From Cyanophora paradoxa (taxonomy: Eukaryota > Glaucocystophyceae > Cyanophorales > Cyanophoraceae): a stretch of 64,000 nucleotides of DNA. The stretch covers positions 142,314-206,313 of the forward strand of contig QPMI01000658.1 in the NCBI GenBank assembly GCA_004431415.1. The letters are read 5' to 3'. Positions within the stretch are counted from its first letter, which is position 1; each line of letters begins with the position of its first letter. The notes below the pieces were generated by a model. The model saw nothing but the letters and a program-made list of their open reading frames with translations, made no database searches and was not told the origin of the DNA. Made by a program: the position numbers and the translations under genes. Positions 1-12,100 of this stretch are shown one piece after another.

Positions 1-3000
1 AGCCTCCGAACTTGTGTCGACGTCGGGCTCATATCGCCCCCGCCTCAATGCGCAGTCCCCTTTCACGGTCAACGTCAAGCCCGGTCCGCACTCGCGATCT
101 CCACGCTCTGCTTTAGTATCTCTCGGAGTCTGACGGCGGGGTCGTACGCACGCGTGCAGGCCCCACCGACGCCCGTGCGGGTTTCACGGCCCGCGGCATC
201 GACGTCCAGTTCACCGGGTGAGCGCTCCTCTTCATATTTAGATGCATCATGGCATGATCAGCGCCGCCCGAATGTGAACGCTGACCGCCCTAAATCTCGT
301 GCTTAATCATGATCATATAAGCAGAAGCTCTTGAGCTCTTTATAGCAGAAGCTTAGCGATGCTCAACACTAACTCGCTTCTTCCTGCAGCATGACGAACA
401 TGCCCAAGGCGAATGCGGCCGGCGAGGTAGCCTGCAGCGAGTACTTTGTCGCGGAGACGATAGCGGCCCTCGGGGGAAGCACCGCGCCACCGGCCTGCAA
501 GTGGCGCACCCCGGATGTCCTCCAGGCACGCCAGCCTTTTCTCTCAAGCTTACGCTTATATATGCTCGAGCTTGGCAAGCCAAGTTAAAATCTAAGCGAA
601 ACTAAAATCTCAATCAATAAGCGAAGCTAAAAGCTAAATTAGCTATAGCATCTTTTATATTTAATTTAACGATGCGCCTATGGCGGCCGCGGCGCAGATC
701 GACGTGCAGGTCTCGTCCGCCGTCACGATCCAGCAGCAGAAGCCGCCCCAGCTGAGCTTTGTCGCCTCCAACGGCATCTCTGCGACGGGCTACGCGTCGA
801 ACCCGCTCGGCGCCTACGTCGTCCCCGTCATGTCGTTCCAGGAGGCGCAGGCCATCATGCAGGGCGAGCAGAAGCAGCAGGGCGCGCCGCCGGCGGGCCC
901 CCAGCGCGACGAGAAGACCCTCGTGGGCGCCATCCTCGCCCTGAACCTCAAGCCCCGCTACACCGCCTGCGAGCCGGTCGAGGCCAGCATCGCCGGCCAG
1001 AACAACGGCGGGTCCGCATGCGCACACTCGAATTGCAAATTGATACATGTCCTCTGCTCGCCTCTGTGCTCATCTCTTCGATTCGGGTCGATCGCTCGCA
1101 GGACGATCAAGTGGACTCTCACGAGCAGCAACGCGGAGCTGACGGAGGACGCCAAGAAGGAGCTCGAGAAGGGGGCGGACGGCAAGCGCCCCAACATGCG
1201 CTTCAAGGACCTCAAGTCCGGCACCTACGTCATGTCGGTCAGTTAATTAACGTTAACTGAATTTCGAAGTTGTAAAGTAGCCTTACATACTAGAAATTTG
1301 GATCCTACCTACAACTAACTAGTGATGCCTCGCTGAACAGGTGACGGTGACGACGCGCACGGCGGGCGTCCTCTCCGCGAACCGCACCTTCGAGAAGCTC
1401 AGCGGCAACGTCCTCACCGCCTCCGCCTTCGTGCCCTTCACCGAGAAGACCGTCGCCCTCGACGGGACGCGCGTCGTCCTGGACGGGCGCCCGCAGTACC
1501 CCAAGAAGTGCCCGGGCGTGGGGGGCTTCTCCGAGCAGAACCTCACCGAGTCGTACAAGGTCACGTGGCGGCGCGACGCCTCCTCGGCGGCCTTCGCCGC
1601 GAACTCGCCCTGCAAGGAGGACACATGGGAGCGGAACAAGTGGGACGTGACGGACTGCCTCGCGCCGGGCGCCACCTACGTCTTCGTGTTTAAGGTGGAG
1701 GTCAAGGGCTCGGCCGAGGTCGATGAGAAGCGCGTGACGCTGACCGTCATCGCGGGCAAGCCGAGTGCGGTCATCGCCGGGGGCTCGTCCCGCACGGTCG
1801 GCGTCGCCAGCGACGTCGCGGTCGAGATGCGCGCGCCCGACGAGTCGGCCACGTACGCGTGGGCCTGCAAGGGCGCCGACGGCACGACCGCCTGCCCCGA
1901 GAAGCTGCTGACGGCGCTCGCCGGCGCCAAGGCCAAGGTCTCGATCCCCAAGAACACGCTCACCGAGGCCAACGCCGGCTCCTGGGTCCTGACCGTCACG
2001 GTCACGAAGAACGGCCAGTCGGCGAGCAGCGCCCAGACCCTCGTCTACGTCGCCGGCGAGGTCCCGAACCTGGAGATCAAGGCCAACCTGCCCCTCTACG
2101 CCCGCCCGGCCGCGGCCTTCGGCCTGAACTTCGGCGTTGGCGGCGTCAAGAAGGAGGACGCCTACACCTTCGCGTGGACGGTCTTCGTCACGGAGACCAG
2201 CGCCGTCCTCTCCGTCGACGGCATGAAGGACGACGACTACACGAAGCCCGGCCTCCGCTTCCCCCCGAACGCGTGCGGGCCGTGTCTTCAATTTCCGAAT
2301 TTCCGCAGCCAAGGCCGACGCGACGTCGTCGGCAGGTTCCGGACGCAGGCGGAGAACGGGCAGGCGATCACCGTCCAGGTGGTGGTCAACGGCAAGTGGA
2401 CCCTCCAGCAGGCCGCCTCCTTCGTCAAGCCCCCGACCTGCTCGTGCGCGCTGCCCCGGCCTTCTTCTTTGTTTTCTCGCATATATATTTTCGATGCCGG
2501 CGCCCGTGCACGTGTGCCCGATTCTAATTCGCGGCTTCTTCAGTTTCTTATATGTTTCTTCAGCTTCTTATATGTGTTCTTATATGTTTCTTATATGCGC
2601 GCCGCAGGTCGTCGCCGTGCTGCACGTACTCGGGCGAGGACAAGCTGTACGCTTCCGTCTCCCAGATCACCGTCGCGTGCTCTGGTGCGTGAAATTAAAC
2701 CTCCCGGTCCGCCCTTTAGATCTAGATCAGGCTTCGCCTCGCGTCCGACGGTCTGTCTGCATGCCGCGCGCGGCGTTTGACGCGGCGCGGCCTCGCGCGC
2801 GTGTGCGCAGGCTGGAGCAGCGACAACGAGCTGGGCTACGAGGCGCGCCTGCTGAAGCCGTCCATCACGGACGCGGAGCTCTCGAACGCGCTGGTCGTCC
2901 TGAACCGCGACTCGTCCCGCCCGCTCGCGCCCCCACTCCCCAACCCGAGCATCACCTTCCGCCTCCCGCCTACGGGATCGACGACCGCCGCCACGTACCG

Positions 3001-5753
3001 CGTCCTCGTCGGCGTGGTCGACCTCTTCGGCTCGCGCTCGTACGAGATCGTCTCCATCGCCAACGTCGAGCAGCCGTCCGTCGCCGAGAAGGCGAGCGAG
3101 CCCGTTTTCTACTTCAGGATATATATCTTGCTTTAACTTCTGTAGAAGTCATATTACCCGAAACCTTTTAGCGACTTCCCGCCCCGTTCTTTCATTCTGG
3201 AGTCGGCCGTCGTCTAACGGGGGCTCGCGGTCGGGCGCAGAATGCGTTCTTCGATGAGACCCGCGGCGCCCTCAACGCGTTCGTCAAGAACCCGACCGGT
3301 CCGAAAATCGCCGATTTCCCGAAATCCATCGAAATCGCGCCGGGCCGCGTGCTGACTCTCGCTCGCTCGCGCAGGCGACGTCGACACGTGCGCTCGCGAT
3401 TGATTTTATAATATTTCCGTAATATAGCCGCTAGCTACATAGCGAACGATTAATATATAATATATATAATAGACGAATATAGCCGTAATATAATATATAA
3501 TAGACGCGAACGAATATAGCCGTAATATAATATATAATCGCTGCGTCCTGCGCCGCGTGCTGATCACCGGGCTTTGGGGCGGCAGCGTCTGGTCCCAGAT
3601 CTCGCAGCTGAGCGCGGCGACCACGACGGCGAACGCGACCTCGAAGCGCATGCGGCGCATTCTCTCGCTGTCGAGCAGCGGCCGCCGCCTCCTGCAGTCG
3701 ACGGCGCAGTCGAACGCGCAGACGATGCTGGCGGCTGCCAAGGCGGCGCTCGACGCCAGCACCGCCACCTCCACCACCCTTCTTTCCGCCTCGGACAGGT
3801 GCCGGGACTTCTCGAAAGCATCTTCCGAAAGCACCTCTCACGCGGCTGACGTGGCTGCAATTTCACTTTGATTGCGACAGCTTCCTCACCGCCACGCAGT
3901 CGGTGGCGGTCAGGTTCGCCGCCTCTGCGGCCCCAGTCGCTCGCTAGCGCTGGCGCCGCCATGACGCGCGGGGCGGGGCGGCAGCGGCGTCAACGTGAAC
4001 CTTCTCGATGTCTCGCCCGCCACGACTCTGCTCGACGCCATCGTCACCGGCGTCACCGTGCGCCCCATCTGCTATATATATATATAGCTACCCGCACCCC
4101 ACGCCACTTCACCCGCGGCCGACGCTGCAACTGATCATGATCATGGCGCCCGAAATTGACGGACGGAAATTGACGGAAATTGACGCCCCCGCGCGCGCGC
4201 AGAAATTGGCGGACGCGTCGGAGCAGGCGACGGTCTGCAGCTCGTCGCTGCCGAACCAGCTCGTCATCGGCGCCGGCTTCGTCCTCGGCGGTGCGTGCTA
4301 CGTATAAGATAGATAAAATCTACCAAATCTATAGCTAGATCTTCTAGAAGATACAGAGATGTTGTTTGAAATCGGTGCGCGCGCACCAAATCTAGATTTC
4401 CCTCGAAATTCCCCCTAGATCTAGATAGATCATCCTCGGCGGTGCGCGCCCGCATCAAATCGAATCTAGATCTTCTAGAAGATACAGAGATGTTGTTTGA
4501 AATCTAGATCTTCTGTTCTAAAGATCGAATCTAGATCTTCTGTTCTTCTGCTTAATCGAATCTATATCTTCTAATCGAATCTAGATCTTCTGTTCTACAG
4601 ATTTCGTTCGAAATTCTGAGTTCTGAGTTCTCGGCAGGCACGACGAGCTACGCAAGCCTGAGCCCCCAGACGGCGGTGTACGCCAAGCTGACGGCGCTCG
4701 CCAACTGGCTCAGCAGCACCTGCCTGACCGCGGACGCGGCGGCGAGCGCCTACCCCGCGACCGAGTCGAACCTGCTGAGCAGCGTCCGCTCGCTCCTGTA
4801 CATGGAGGTCCGCAAAGTCTAATTACTGTTTCTACCAAGTTTACGACGATAACCTATGTGTATTTTTATCCTTTATTCTAATCGATAATATGCATGATAG
4901 GTCCGCCGCGTCACGACCGCCGCCACGGGCCTCGGCACCGCCACGGACTACACGCTGCCGCCCGCGGCCATCACCTTCACGCCCGCCGTGCGTCCTTCGA
5001 TCCGAATTTCACGAATTTGAATTTCGTGCCGTCCTCTGACGGGCGGTTTCACGTCGACAGAGCTCGTGCCCGCGCGTGGTTGTCAAGCTCCCCGCGGCAC
5101 TCGCCTCGGCCACCACCGAGACGAGTGCGTTGCCCCGCCCGGCCGCGGCCCGGCCCGCTTTTGATTTCCATACGATTTCGCCGCAGCCGTTACTGTTGTT
5201 CACCTGCACACTTGCAACGCGCGCTTCTACGGGAAGGCCACCGGCAGCGCCTTCGTCAGCGGCGCCTGGTCGTTATCGCCCGTCGTCGGCGTCTCGCTCC
5301 GCAAGACGGACGGCACCGAGATCGCCGTCAACTCTGTCAGCACCAACGTCACGCTGGCGATGGCGCCCGCCGCCGCCGCCGTCACCGGCATGCACTCCTC
5401 CCGCGACGGCGCCGCGGTCCGCTCCTTTCATCTGACCCAAAGAGCCTTTATATGTAAATGCATTTAGTAAAAAAATCTAAACGTGCATGTTCGGGCAGGT
5501 TTTCGCCGTCGACGGCCTCTCGGGCGCGGCGTCGGACGCCAGCGCGACGGGCACGGCGGGCCACCTGACGGACTTCGCGTTCACGTCGGCGACCAGCACG
5601 CAGAGCTCCTCGCAGCAGGCGGGCACGACCACCGGTACCGGCACGACGACGAACACGACGACGACGCCCAAGAACGCGGCCGGCGCCCTCGGGGCCGGGT
5701 TCCTCCCGACGTTCTTCGCCGCCGCCCTCGCCCTCGCCATGCTGGCGCTGTAG
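1..5753 (+). CDS. REJ/polycystin-ectodomain-like surface protein, 3' part of an intron-rich gene
   Basis: The gene enters from the left edge. Exons I could phase: 1-~83, ~162-218, 391-~551, ~695-1011, 1102-1237, 1341-2443 (a 36-nt in-frame piece at 2273-2308 may be an intron), 2608-2684, 2811-3103, 3241-3298, 3375-3387, 3586-3798, 3881-3913, 3985-4057, 4203-4290, 4638-4807, 4901-4987, 5061-5124, 5187-5416 and 5499-5753. The product is rich in Ala/Thr/Val beta-type sequence with paired Cys, PKD/Ig-like segments (for example YAWACKGADG, YTFAWTVFV) and a section containing RRILSLSSSGRRLLQ, reminiscent of REJ regions of polycystin-1-like proteins. The end is a Thr-rich linker, small residues (NAAGALGAG), then a hydrophobic tail FLPTFFAAALALAMLAL at the stop, as in a GPI-attachment signal; a C-terminal membrane helix is the alternative. 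The ATG at 391 lies inside an exon and is not the start. REJ assignment is by resemblance only. Confidence 0.6.
3443..3536. repeat. AT-rich tandem repeat in an intron
   Basis: Two imperfect copies of a unit of about 50 bases containing GAATATAGCCGTAATATAAT lie in the intron before the exon at 3586. The tract is strikingly AT-rich against the surrounding GC-rich exons. Confidence 0.7.
4336..4504. repeat. Internal direct repeats in a 347-nt intron
   Basis: A 38-base direct repeat containing CTTCTAGAAGATACAGAGAT occurs at 4336-4373 and 4467-4504. Between the copies, at about 4432-4450, is a near copy of the upstream exon end plus splice donor (TCCTCGGCGGTGCG; genuine donor at 4290/4291). Further AATCTAGATCTTCTGTTCT units follow to about 4600. 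Confidence 0.75.
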
Positions 5754-6863
5754 ATCTCGATCTAGGCGAATTATTGAGATTCAATGATTGGTGAGTACTA
5801 AATTACAGCTACCGCTGTGTTTCGTTTTCGGGTTTCGGTGTCATATTTAAATTCGAAAGCCTGAGCAGAGTCTGCATCTGTTCGGCTCAACCGTTGAACC
5901 CGATTAAACTAGGGGGAGCGATTGGCGAGAGATCTAGACCGAAGCGCTTGACACGAGCTAGTACGCATCGTAATGCAAATCTAATATAATGCTCAGTCTC
6001 TCGCGGACGCGGTACAAAATTTTCCTAGATGTAAGGCCATACAAAGGCGACGAGGAAAAGGCCAGTTTCGCGGCGAGCTAGCCGAGCTAGCATGCGCGCA
6101 GCGCGCCCGGTCGGCGTCTTATTGCCCCAGCGTTCGAATCCCGGGAAGGGCAGTTGGAGGGAGCGGGGGGGCCTGGGCGGGCCTTGAGCTGCCTTGGGCT
6201 GAAGAGGGGGCCGGGGCGCAGCGACCTCCGAGCTCGAGGCCAACTTTCGCGCGGCGAGGTTCTGGCGGGAGACCAAAAATGTTTTTCATCTCGGCTGATC
6301 TAAAACGCACTTCCTACCTGCCCGGTCTCGCGCCAGTCACTCGCTGTGCTCCGCTTTAATTTAATTTCGGCTGGACTTGAATGGCATTTTTCGATCAACG
6401 ACCGATCATATGCATGACCCATCATCCCGAGTCGCGACCCATCGCGACCGTCGGACACGCGATCGCGAGTCGTAAGTTACTCCGAACTTACTCGTAACTT
6501 AAGAGTCCGACGGTCGTACTGCCGTAAGTTACTCGTGAGTCGTAAGTTTCGTAACACGTGCAGTGGTCGTGCAGTGGACGTGCACTGAGTGCCACACTGC
6601 CACTGATTCAGTGACTACCTGTAACAGTAAGTTGGGGGCTGTAAGTTGCCTGTAAGGCTGTAACTAGTAATATAATTACAATTACAATAGACTGCAACTG
6701 CAAGCGGCCGGTTCGGAAAACTTCGAGGTTTCAGAGGCCTAAAAGCACGTCTGAATCTGTAAGATGTGCAAATCTACTCGATTTCAAAAGTTTAGATCGG
6801 CGCGGAGGGGCCGGCGGCCGGGCGGGCAGGGGGGCGGGGCGGGCGCACGGCCCGGCGTTCGAG

Positions 6864-7262
6864 CGCTACGAGTTATGGGCCTTAGGCGGAGTTTCCTGGC
6901 GAACTGGGGCCAAACTCCAGGGGCCTGAAGCGGCTGGCAGATCTTGCCCTTATGTAAATTAGCTACCGGGTAGGTTCTAGTAGCCTCCTGGTACAGTCCT
7001 AGTAACCGCCGGCTAGTAAGTTAGCAGTAACTGCCAACAGCAGCTTTTATATAGCATGTGAAATATACCGGCACGTGCCCAATCGGAAAACACTGGCATT
7101 TTCAAGTCGAATTAGTACGGGGACCTCGACGGTCCCAGCGCAGTACTAATTTGAGTCAAAAGGTGTTCCCAGTCTAAAACTCGGCCGAGTTTTAGTCAAT
7201 CGACTTGACTCGGAAAAAGTTTGTATGGCGGAAACTGCGCCTAAGGCCCATAACTCGTAGCG
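6864..7262. mobile_element. MITE-like element with 33-bp terminal inverted repeats and 4-bp target duplication
   Basis: The left end (6864-6896) and right end (7230-7262) are inverted copies of a 33-base sequence starting CGCTACGAGTTATGGGCCTT, with one mismatch. CGAG flanks both ends directly (6860-6863 and 7263-7266), a plausible 4-bp target-site duplication. The 399-bp body has no open frame of note. It contains a perfect 22-base palindrome centred on GGCC near 7185 (CTAAAACTCGG and its complement) and a larger hairpin with GAATTAGTAC/GTACTAATT arms around 7110-7152. This is the shape of a non-autonomous DNA transposon; the superfamily cannot be told. Confidence 0.7.
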
Positions 7263-7378
7263 CGAGCGGCCCTTGATCACGACGCGGTTGACGCGGCGCA
7301 TCTTGAGGCCGGCCTGCGGCCTGTCGATGCCCTGGCCGCCGGCGGTGGTGACTCAGTGAAGTTGTTGGCCGGCTGTCT

Positions 7379-7490
7379 AGTCGGCGTCGGCGTCGACCGG
7401 TCGAGTCGTCGACGTCGACGGTCGACGTCGACTCGGCGACGCCGTCGAGTCGCGACTCGCGAGTCTCGCGACTCGCGAATCGCGATCGGC
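7379..7490. repeat. GTCGAC/GAGTCGCGACTC palindromic tract
   Basis: Overlapping GTCGAC and CGAGTCGCGACTCGCGAGT-type palindromes fill about 110 bases. A related tract with GACGTCGACGACGACGTCGC recurs at 7915-7955. Confidence 0.6.
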
Positions 7491-8100
7491 GAAGTACGTT
7501 GCTGCTTTCGAGAGGAATTTTATTTCAAATTTTCCGACCTCCGACTCGGGCTCCGAGGAGCGGGGAAAGGTCGAACTTGAAAGGTTGAGTCAACATGTGC
7601 GATTTAATTCCAAGTTCATAGACGTGACGCGGCTGACTCAGTGACGCCAACTTGAAATCACTGAGTCACTGATCATATGCATATGACGGGGTGGATAATA
7701 ATTTAAGATTTATGTGCCATTGGCAGTGACTTATAAATTAGAGACTCATCACTGCCAGGCTGATTAAATATTGACACGGCCCATTAATTGAACGTAAAAT
7801 GTCGGACCGTCTCGATCTCGGAAGTCGATCCGACGTCCGACGGTACCGGTCGAGTCGGGTCGACGCCGGACGTACCGTTAGTGGTCCGTCATCGGCGTCA
7901 CGTACCGTGACGTACGACGTCGACGACGACGTCGCGACTCGCGAGTCGCGACCGGTAATCGGTGTACTAATCACTCAGTGATCATGAGTCACTGAGTAGC
8001 ACTGATCATGAGTACTAATCAGTGCTCCGTAGCCCTAGACAGTCCCCTAGTAGTACCGAGTACTACGGCGAGTAGTACCGGTACCGCCGGGCCGGTATCA

Positions 8101-8375
8101 TACTACCGTAAAACACAATATTAATTCGCACGATATTAGTTCGTTTTTAGACCCGGACCCCGACCATAGTAATTAGTTCGGTCTCAAATTAGTGCTTTAT
8201 TCGTTTTCAGTGTATGGGGCGGGGGGTACACGTTGTACCCCGTACCCCACCAGCATTTTCTTAGCGTCCTGTAATTAGTGCGGTCTCAAATTAGTGCGTT
8301 TTTACGGCAAAAAACGCACTAATTTGGTACCGAACTAATATTATGCGCGAACTAATATTCTGTCTTACGGTAGTA
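8101..8375. mobile_element. Second small inverted-repeat element
   Basis: Bases 8101-8144 (starting TACTACCGTAAAACACAATA) and the complement of about 8328-8375 (starting TACTACCGTAAGACAGAATA) match over roughly 43 bases with several differences. Inside, a TCTCAAATTAGTGC sequence occurs twice (about 8180 and 8285). No target duplication is evident at the ends. It is probably a decayed MITE or foldback element. Confidence 0.55.
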
Positions 8376-9064
8376 CTACGGTCGTATCACTACTAGTAGT
8401 ATGTGCCGCCGACAGTGCCGGCCCGGCGGGCACTGCCTTACAAGTTAGTGCCGGGCGGCACTGCCGGCCCGGCCCGGCGGCGGATCGATCATCGCGCGGC
8501 GGCCGATTCATCGGCGATGCCGCACGCACTGCATGCACGCGTACGGCAGTGCCGCGTCATGTGCGGCATGCATACTATGATGTGTGCCTGCCCGGCCGCG
8601 CCCCGGCGGTCCACGCGGCGGAATCCGGGCGGCCCGGCGGATATCGAATCATATTATCGATGTGCATGCGCATGCGCATTGCGCATGCGCAATGCCACTG
8701 TGGCTGCGGTGTTCCCTCGGCCCGGCGGCGCCGGCGCGGCCGGCGGAATTCGAAGTTCAAAACTTGAAAGTTTCACGCACATACTCTGAGAGTCAGCCAT
8801 GGCCAGTGCCACGGTGAGCCTTGACTCAAGCTTGGACTCCGGGTCCGAGTCCGGGAGCGAGCCGCGGCCCGCGGAGCGCCGCTCGAGCTCACTGAGTCAG
8901 CGGCTGTTCGCTTCAAGCTTAAGGCCTGCGCATGCGCATGCAACTTGATGCAAGCCTTTGAAGTTGCAGTGGTCAGCCGAAGATCCTCCAGCCCAAGCGC
9001 ACTGCGGGCCTGCGGGCCAGCTCAGCGGCTGCAGGCCGCGGCATTGCATGCGCAGCGCTCAGCA

Positions 9065-9076
9065 GCTTATATTTAT
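9065..9076 (+). promoter_or_regulatory. TATA-like box upstream of the giant gene
   Basis: CTTATATTTATTC lies about 35-40 bases before the ATG at 9108 in otherwise GC-rich sequence. It is the only such AT-rich box near this start. The role is inferred from position alone. Confidence 0.35.
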
Positions 9077-9107
9077 TCTTCGCGGGAACATTTCAGATAC
9101 TCATAAG

Positions 9108-12100
9108 ATGCCGCAAAGGAACCAGCGGCTGGCAATGTCAGCCTTGTTGCTGAAGTCCGTGCTCCTGCTGGTTGCGTTTGCGGCCGCAGCAGTCGCGGCT
9201 TCGACCATCCCTCCGAGCAACGTTGACACCCGCGAGACAAAGCACGCTCACCGCTATCACGGTTTCGATGGTTCGGGCGGTGCGCGCGCGGCACGCACTG
9301 ATTGCATTTCATTAATATGTTCGCGGCTAACATTAATATTCCGCCCGTAGCGCCATCGGGCTCATTTGTCGGGCGGGCGAAGGGCGCGGCGCCGCAGCGG
9401 CTCCTCGGCTGGGACGCGAAGCGGACGAGAGACCACTCGACGGGCCACATCCACTGGCACACGGCGAAGGACTTCTCCGATGTCTCGGGCCGGCGCGTGC
9501 GCTACAACGTCAACGCAGTGCAGAAGGCGCCGGGTGGGCGGCCCCTAGGCCTGCTCAGCCGCGCATTCCGTTCGGTCGCCTAACTTTATTCCCGAGGAAA
9601 TTTAAACCAGTGGTGGACCTCAACGTCGAGCCTGCGGTCCTCGCCGTCGATTGCTCGGGGTCGCCTGACCGAGTCGACATTCTGCTGGAGGCAGGACGCA
9701 GCCTGGCCTTCGCCCCTGGAGCGTGCGTTCGGCGGATGCGCAGATAGGATCAAGTTGATAATTAGATTCAGGGCCTTTAAAAATGCGCATTCACGTAATT
9801 ATGTACTTTGATTTCTTATAACATGCACACGGCCGCAGGATTGTGGTTGGGAGTGAGATCTGGTGCCCTCTTGACGTTTTCAAGCGAGATCTAGAAGCCC
9901 CCTCTGTTTAATTTGCGATCGCGATCGCTCACGCGCCCTGCAGGAAGTGCCCCGCACCAGCGTCGACGTCGCCAAGCGCCACGTCCCGCAGCGTCGAGTC
10001 GCTGGTGGCAGGCCTCATGGTCCGCGTGGTCGGCGTCGCTTATGAGGATTGCGAGCTGCAGCTGGCCATGGCCATGGCCGCCGGCGGTCGGCAGCAGCGG
10101 CTCCGCGGCACCTGCGCGCGGCTCACGGCCGAGCCGGCCTGCCTGGGCGACATCTTCGAGCACCTCGAGATGGACTACTACGAGCGGGAGAAGGACAAGG
10201 CGTGGGCCCCGCACGCGGCGCGCGGCGCGAAGCACCGCCCCGCTGGAGGCTCGCAATCGGATGATATCGATGGCAGCGACGCGCACCGACGCCTGAGGTC
10301 GCCTTTCTTTCAATGCATGTCGACTGCCTTTGTTGCTGCCGCCGGCTAATCTGTTCGCAATTGCAACCTCAGCACGCAGCTCGCATCGCTCGAGTCCCTG
10401 CAATCGCGGAACGACACGATCCTTGACTCCTTCGCGCGTCTGAGTAAGATCTCAACGGCCAGAAAACATGCGAGTTCGTGCACGTGACCTGAGACAAGCA
10501 CGCAGAGCAACGCACGACAAACGTGGCTCGGCCGGACTCCCCGCAAACTCGATCGAGAAATCTACTATTCTTCAAATCTCTCAAAAAATGTTGGGCATTC
10601 GAACTCCGGTCCGCGCGCGGCCTCCTCGAGTTGAGTTCTGAGACTCGGAATTAAACGCAGTTGTAAAGGCGGTGGTGAGCGTCACCAAGACGGTTGCATC
10701 CGTCGCCGTCAAGAGCGTGGTCTCTGCAGTTGTGAGTCATGTGCATTTTATGCGCGACAGTCGCCGCTGACGAATTTCGTTCGAAATCCGATCCCAGCGC
10801 GCCAGCACGACAGCCGTTAAATACGTTGTGAACAAAGCCAGCGAGGGCGTCAGGACAGCGGCCGATGCGGGAAAGAAGGTTGTCAGCTCGGGGGTAACTT
10901 ACGCGAACAAGGGGCTCGACAAGGCACGCGCTTCCGCAACCACCTGCTGCAGCTGCCTACGTCCGATTCGCTAATTTCGCTCTGCGACAGTTCGATCAAG
11001 TCACGGGAGGCCACCTCAAAGTTTTGACGGGCCCGGCGAGAGTGGTGGTCAATGGAGTGGGGTCGACCATCATCAACGGTCTGGACACGGCAGTGAAGCT
11101 GTCAGACAAGGCCGCAAACGCAATCACTACCACTCTCACGGTGGTCGAGTGCGCGACAGGTGCTGCGAAATTTTTTTATCGAAATGCTGTCTCTGGATCG
11201 CGGCCTAGCGTGACGAAACGCACATGTACAGGCACGTGTGAGCTGCCGATCAAGGACACGCTACGGAGCGTCACGTTTAACTACGACGAGCGCCGCCAAA
11301 CGCAGTTGAATAAGGTGACGAGACTGCCGCTCGAGAACGCTTGGTCTGATGGCTGATCATGAGCCGCCCGCGCCCGCCTGCAGCTGCAGCCGATTGGCTT
11401 CCAGTACAATGTGGCAAAGTCCAAGGGCTCTCTAGCCGCTTCCGCCGCGGCGGAGATCATGTTCGATCCCGAGCAGCTGTACTATCACGCCGGCGTCGGC
11501 GTCAAGATGAAGCTGGTTCTCAAGAACTACAAGATTCTGGATTTCACTTTCCACGGCCCGCCCGACGTCGACGCATCCCTCACAGTGAATCCCTCCGCGC
11601 TTATCTTGCGCGCGCAGTCTTTGCCGAGTCGAAAGCGCGCATAAGCGGATCGCTCGAAGTCAGCATTGAGATCGCCCTCGAGGCTATGAAGGAGATCTAC
11701 TCGAAGGAGTTCACCCCGAAGGCCATCGCCGTAGGTCTGCCCGTCGACGTCGACGTCGGCGTCGTCGGTCGTCGGCGCTGTGGAAACGCCTATCTAAACT
11801 CTAGCCGCCTCGCAGGCCCCATCATCTTCACATTCCAACCCAGTGTGAGTCGCGCGAACAAGCTTAAGCGCACACCTCTTCCCAGTCGAATCGCAACTGA
11901 TTCGGAGCCGGTCTGATCGTTTTCCTTTGCAGGTTGCGGTTCGTGACACACTGCAGCTGTGACATTCAAGCCGCCGTCGAGCACATCGAAATGACTGCTT
12001 ACTCTGATCGCAGATAAATATGGGATTCTCCGGAGAAATCAGCTTCAGTCTGCAAGTGAGTCGGCAATCTCTTTTACAGATTCTGGCCGATCATAACACT

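Larger units (their letters stand above)
5754..9064. other. Gene-free interval with inverted-repeat elements and palindromic tracts
   Basis: I see no convincing exon in this interval. It holds two elements with terminal inverted repeats (6864-7262 and 8101-8375), a GTCGAC/CGAGTCGCGACTCG palindrome-rich tract (about 7379-7490 and 7799-7960) and dense ACTGAG/TGATCATGAG-type short palindromes (about 7620-8010). Short open frames here are compositionally repetitive and were not called. Confidence 0.6.

Noticed and set aside
391-588. Plus-strand frame starting with ATG at 391 as a separate small gene
   Set aside because: The ATG follows a CAG acceptor and the sequence joins in phase to the exon ending near 218, so it is an internal exon of the first gene.
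7356-7580. Arg/Ser-rich small frame
   Set aside because: It is a translation of the GTCGAC palindromic tract with no support as a gene.
8403-8817. Overlapping frames in the GGCCCGGC/GCATGC-rich region
   Set aside because: All frames are open because of the palindromic GC-rich composition; there is no splice pattern or recognizable product.
5754-9064. Possible tRNA, centromere-like or replication-origin signal among the palindromes
   Set aside because: No cloverleaf, A/B boxes or regular satellite period could be recognised; the palindromes are short and irregular.
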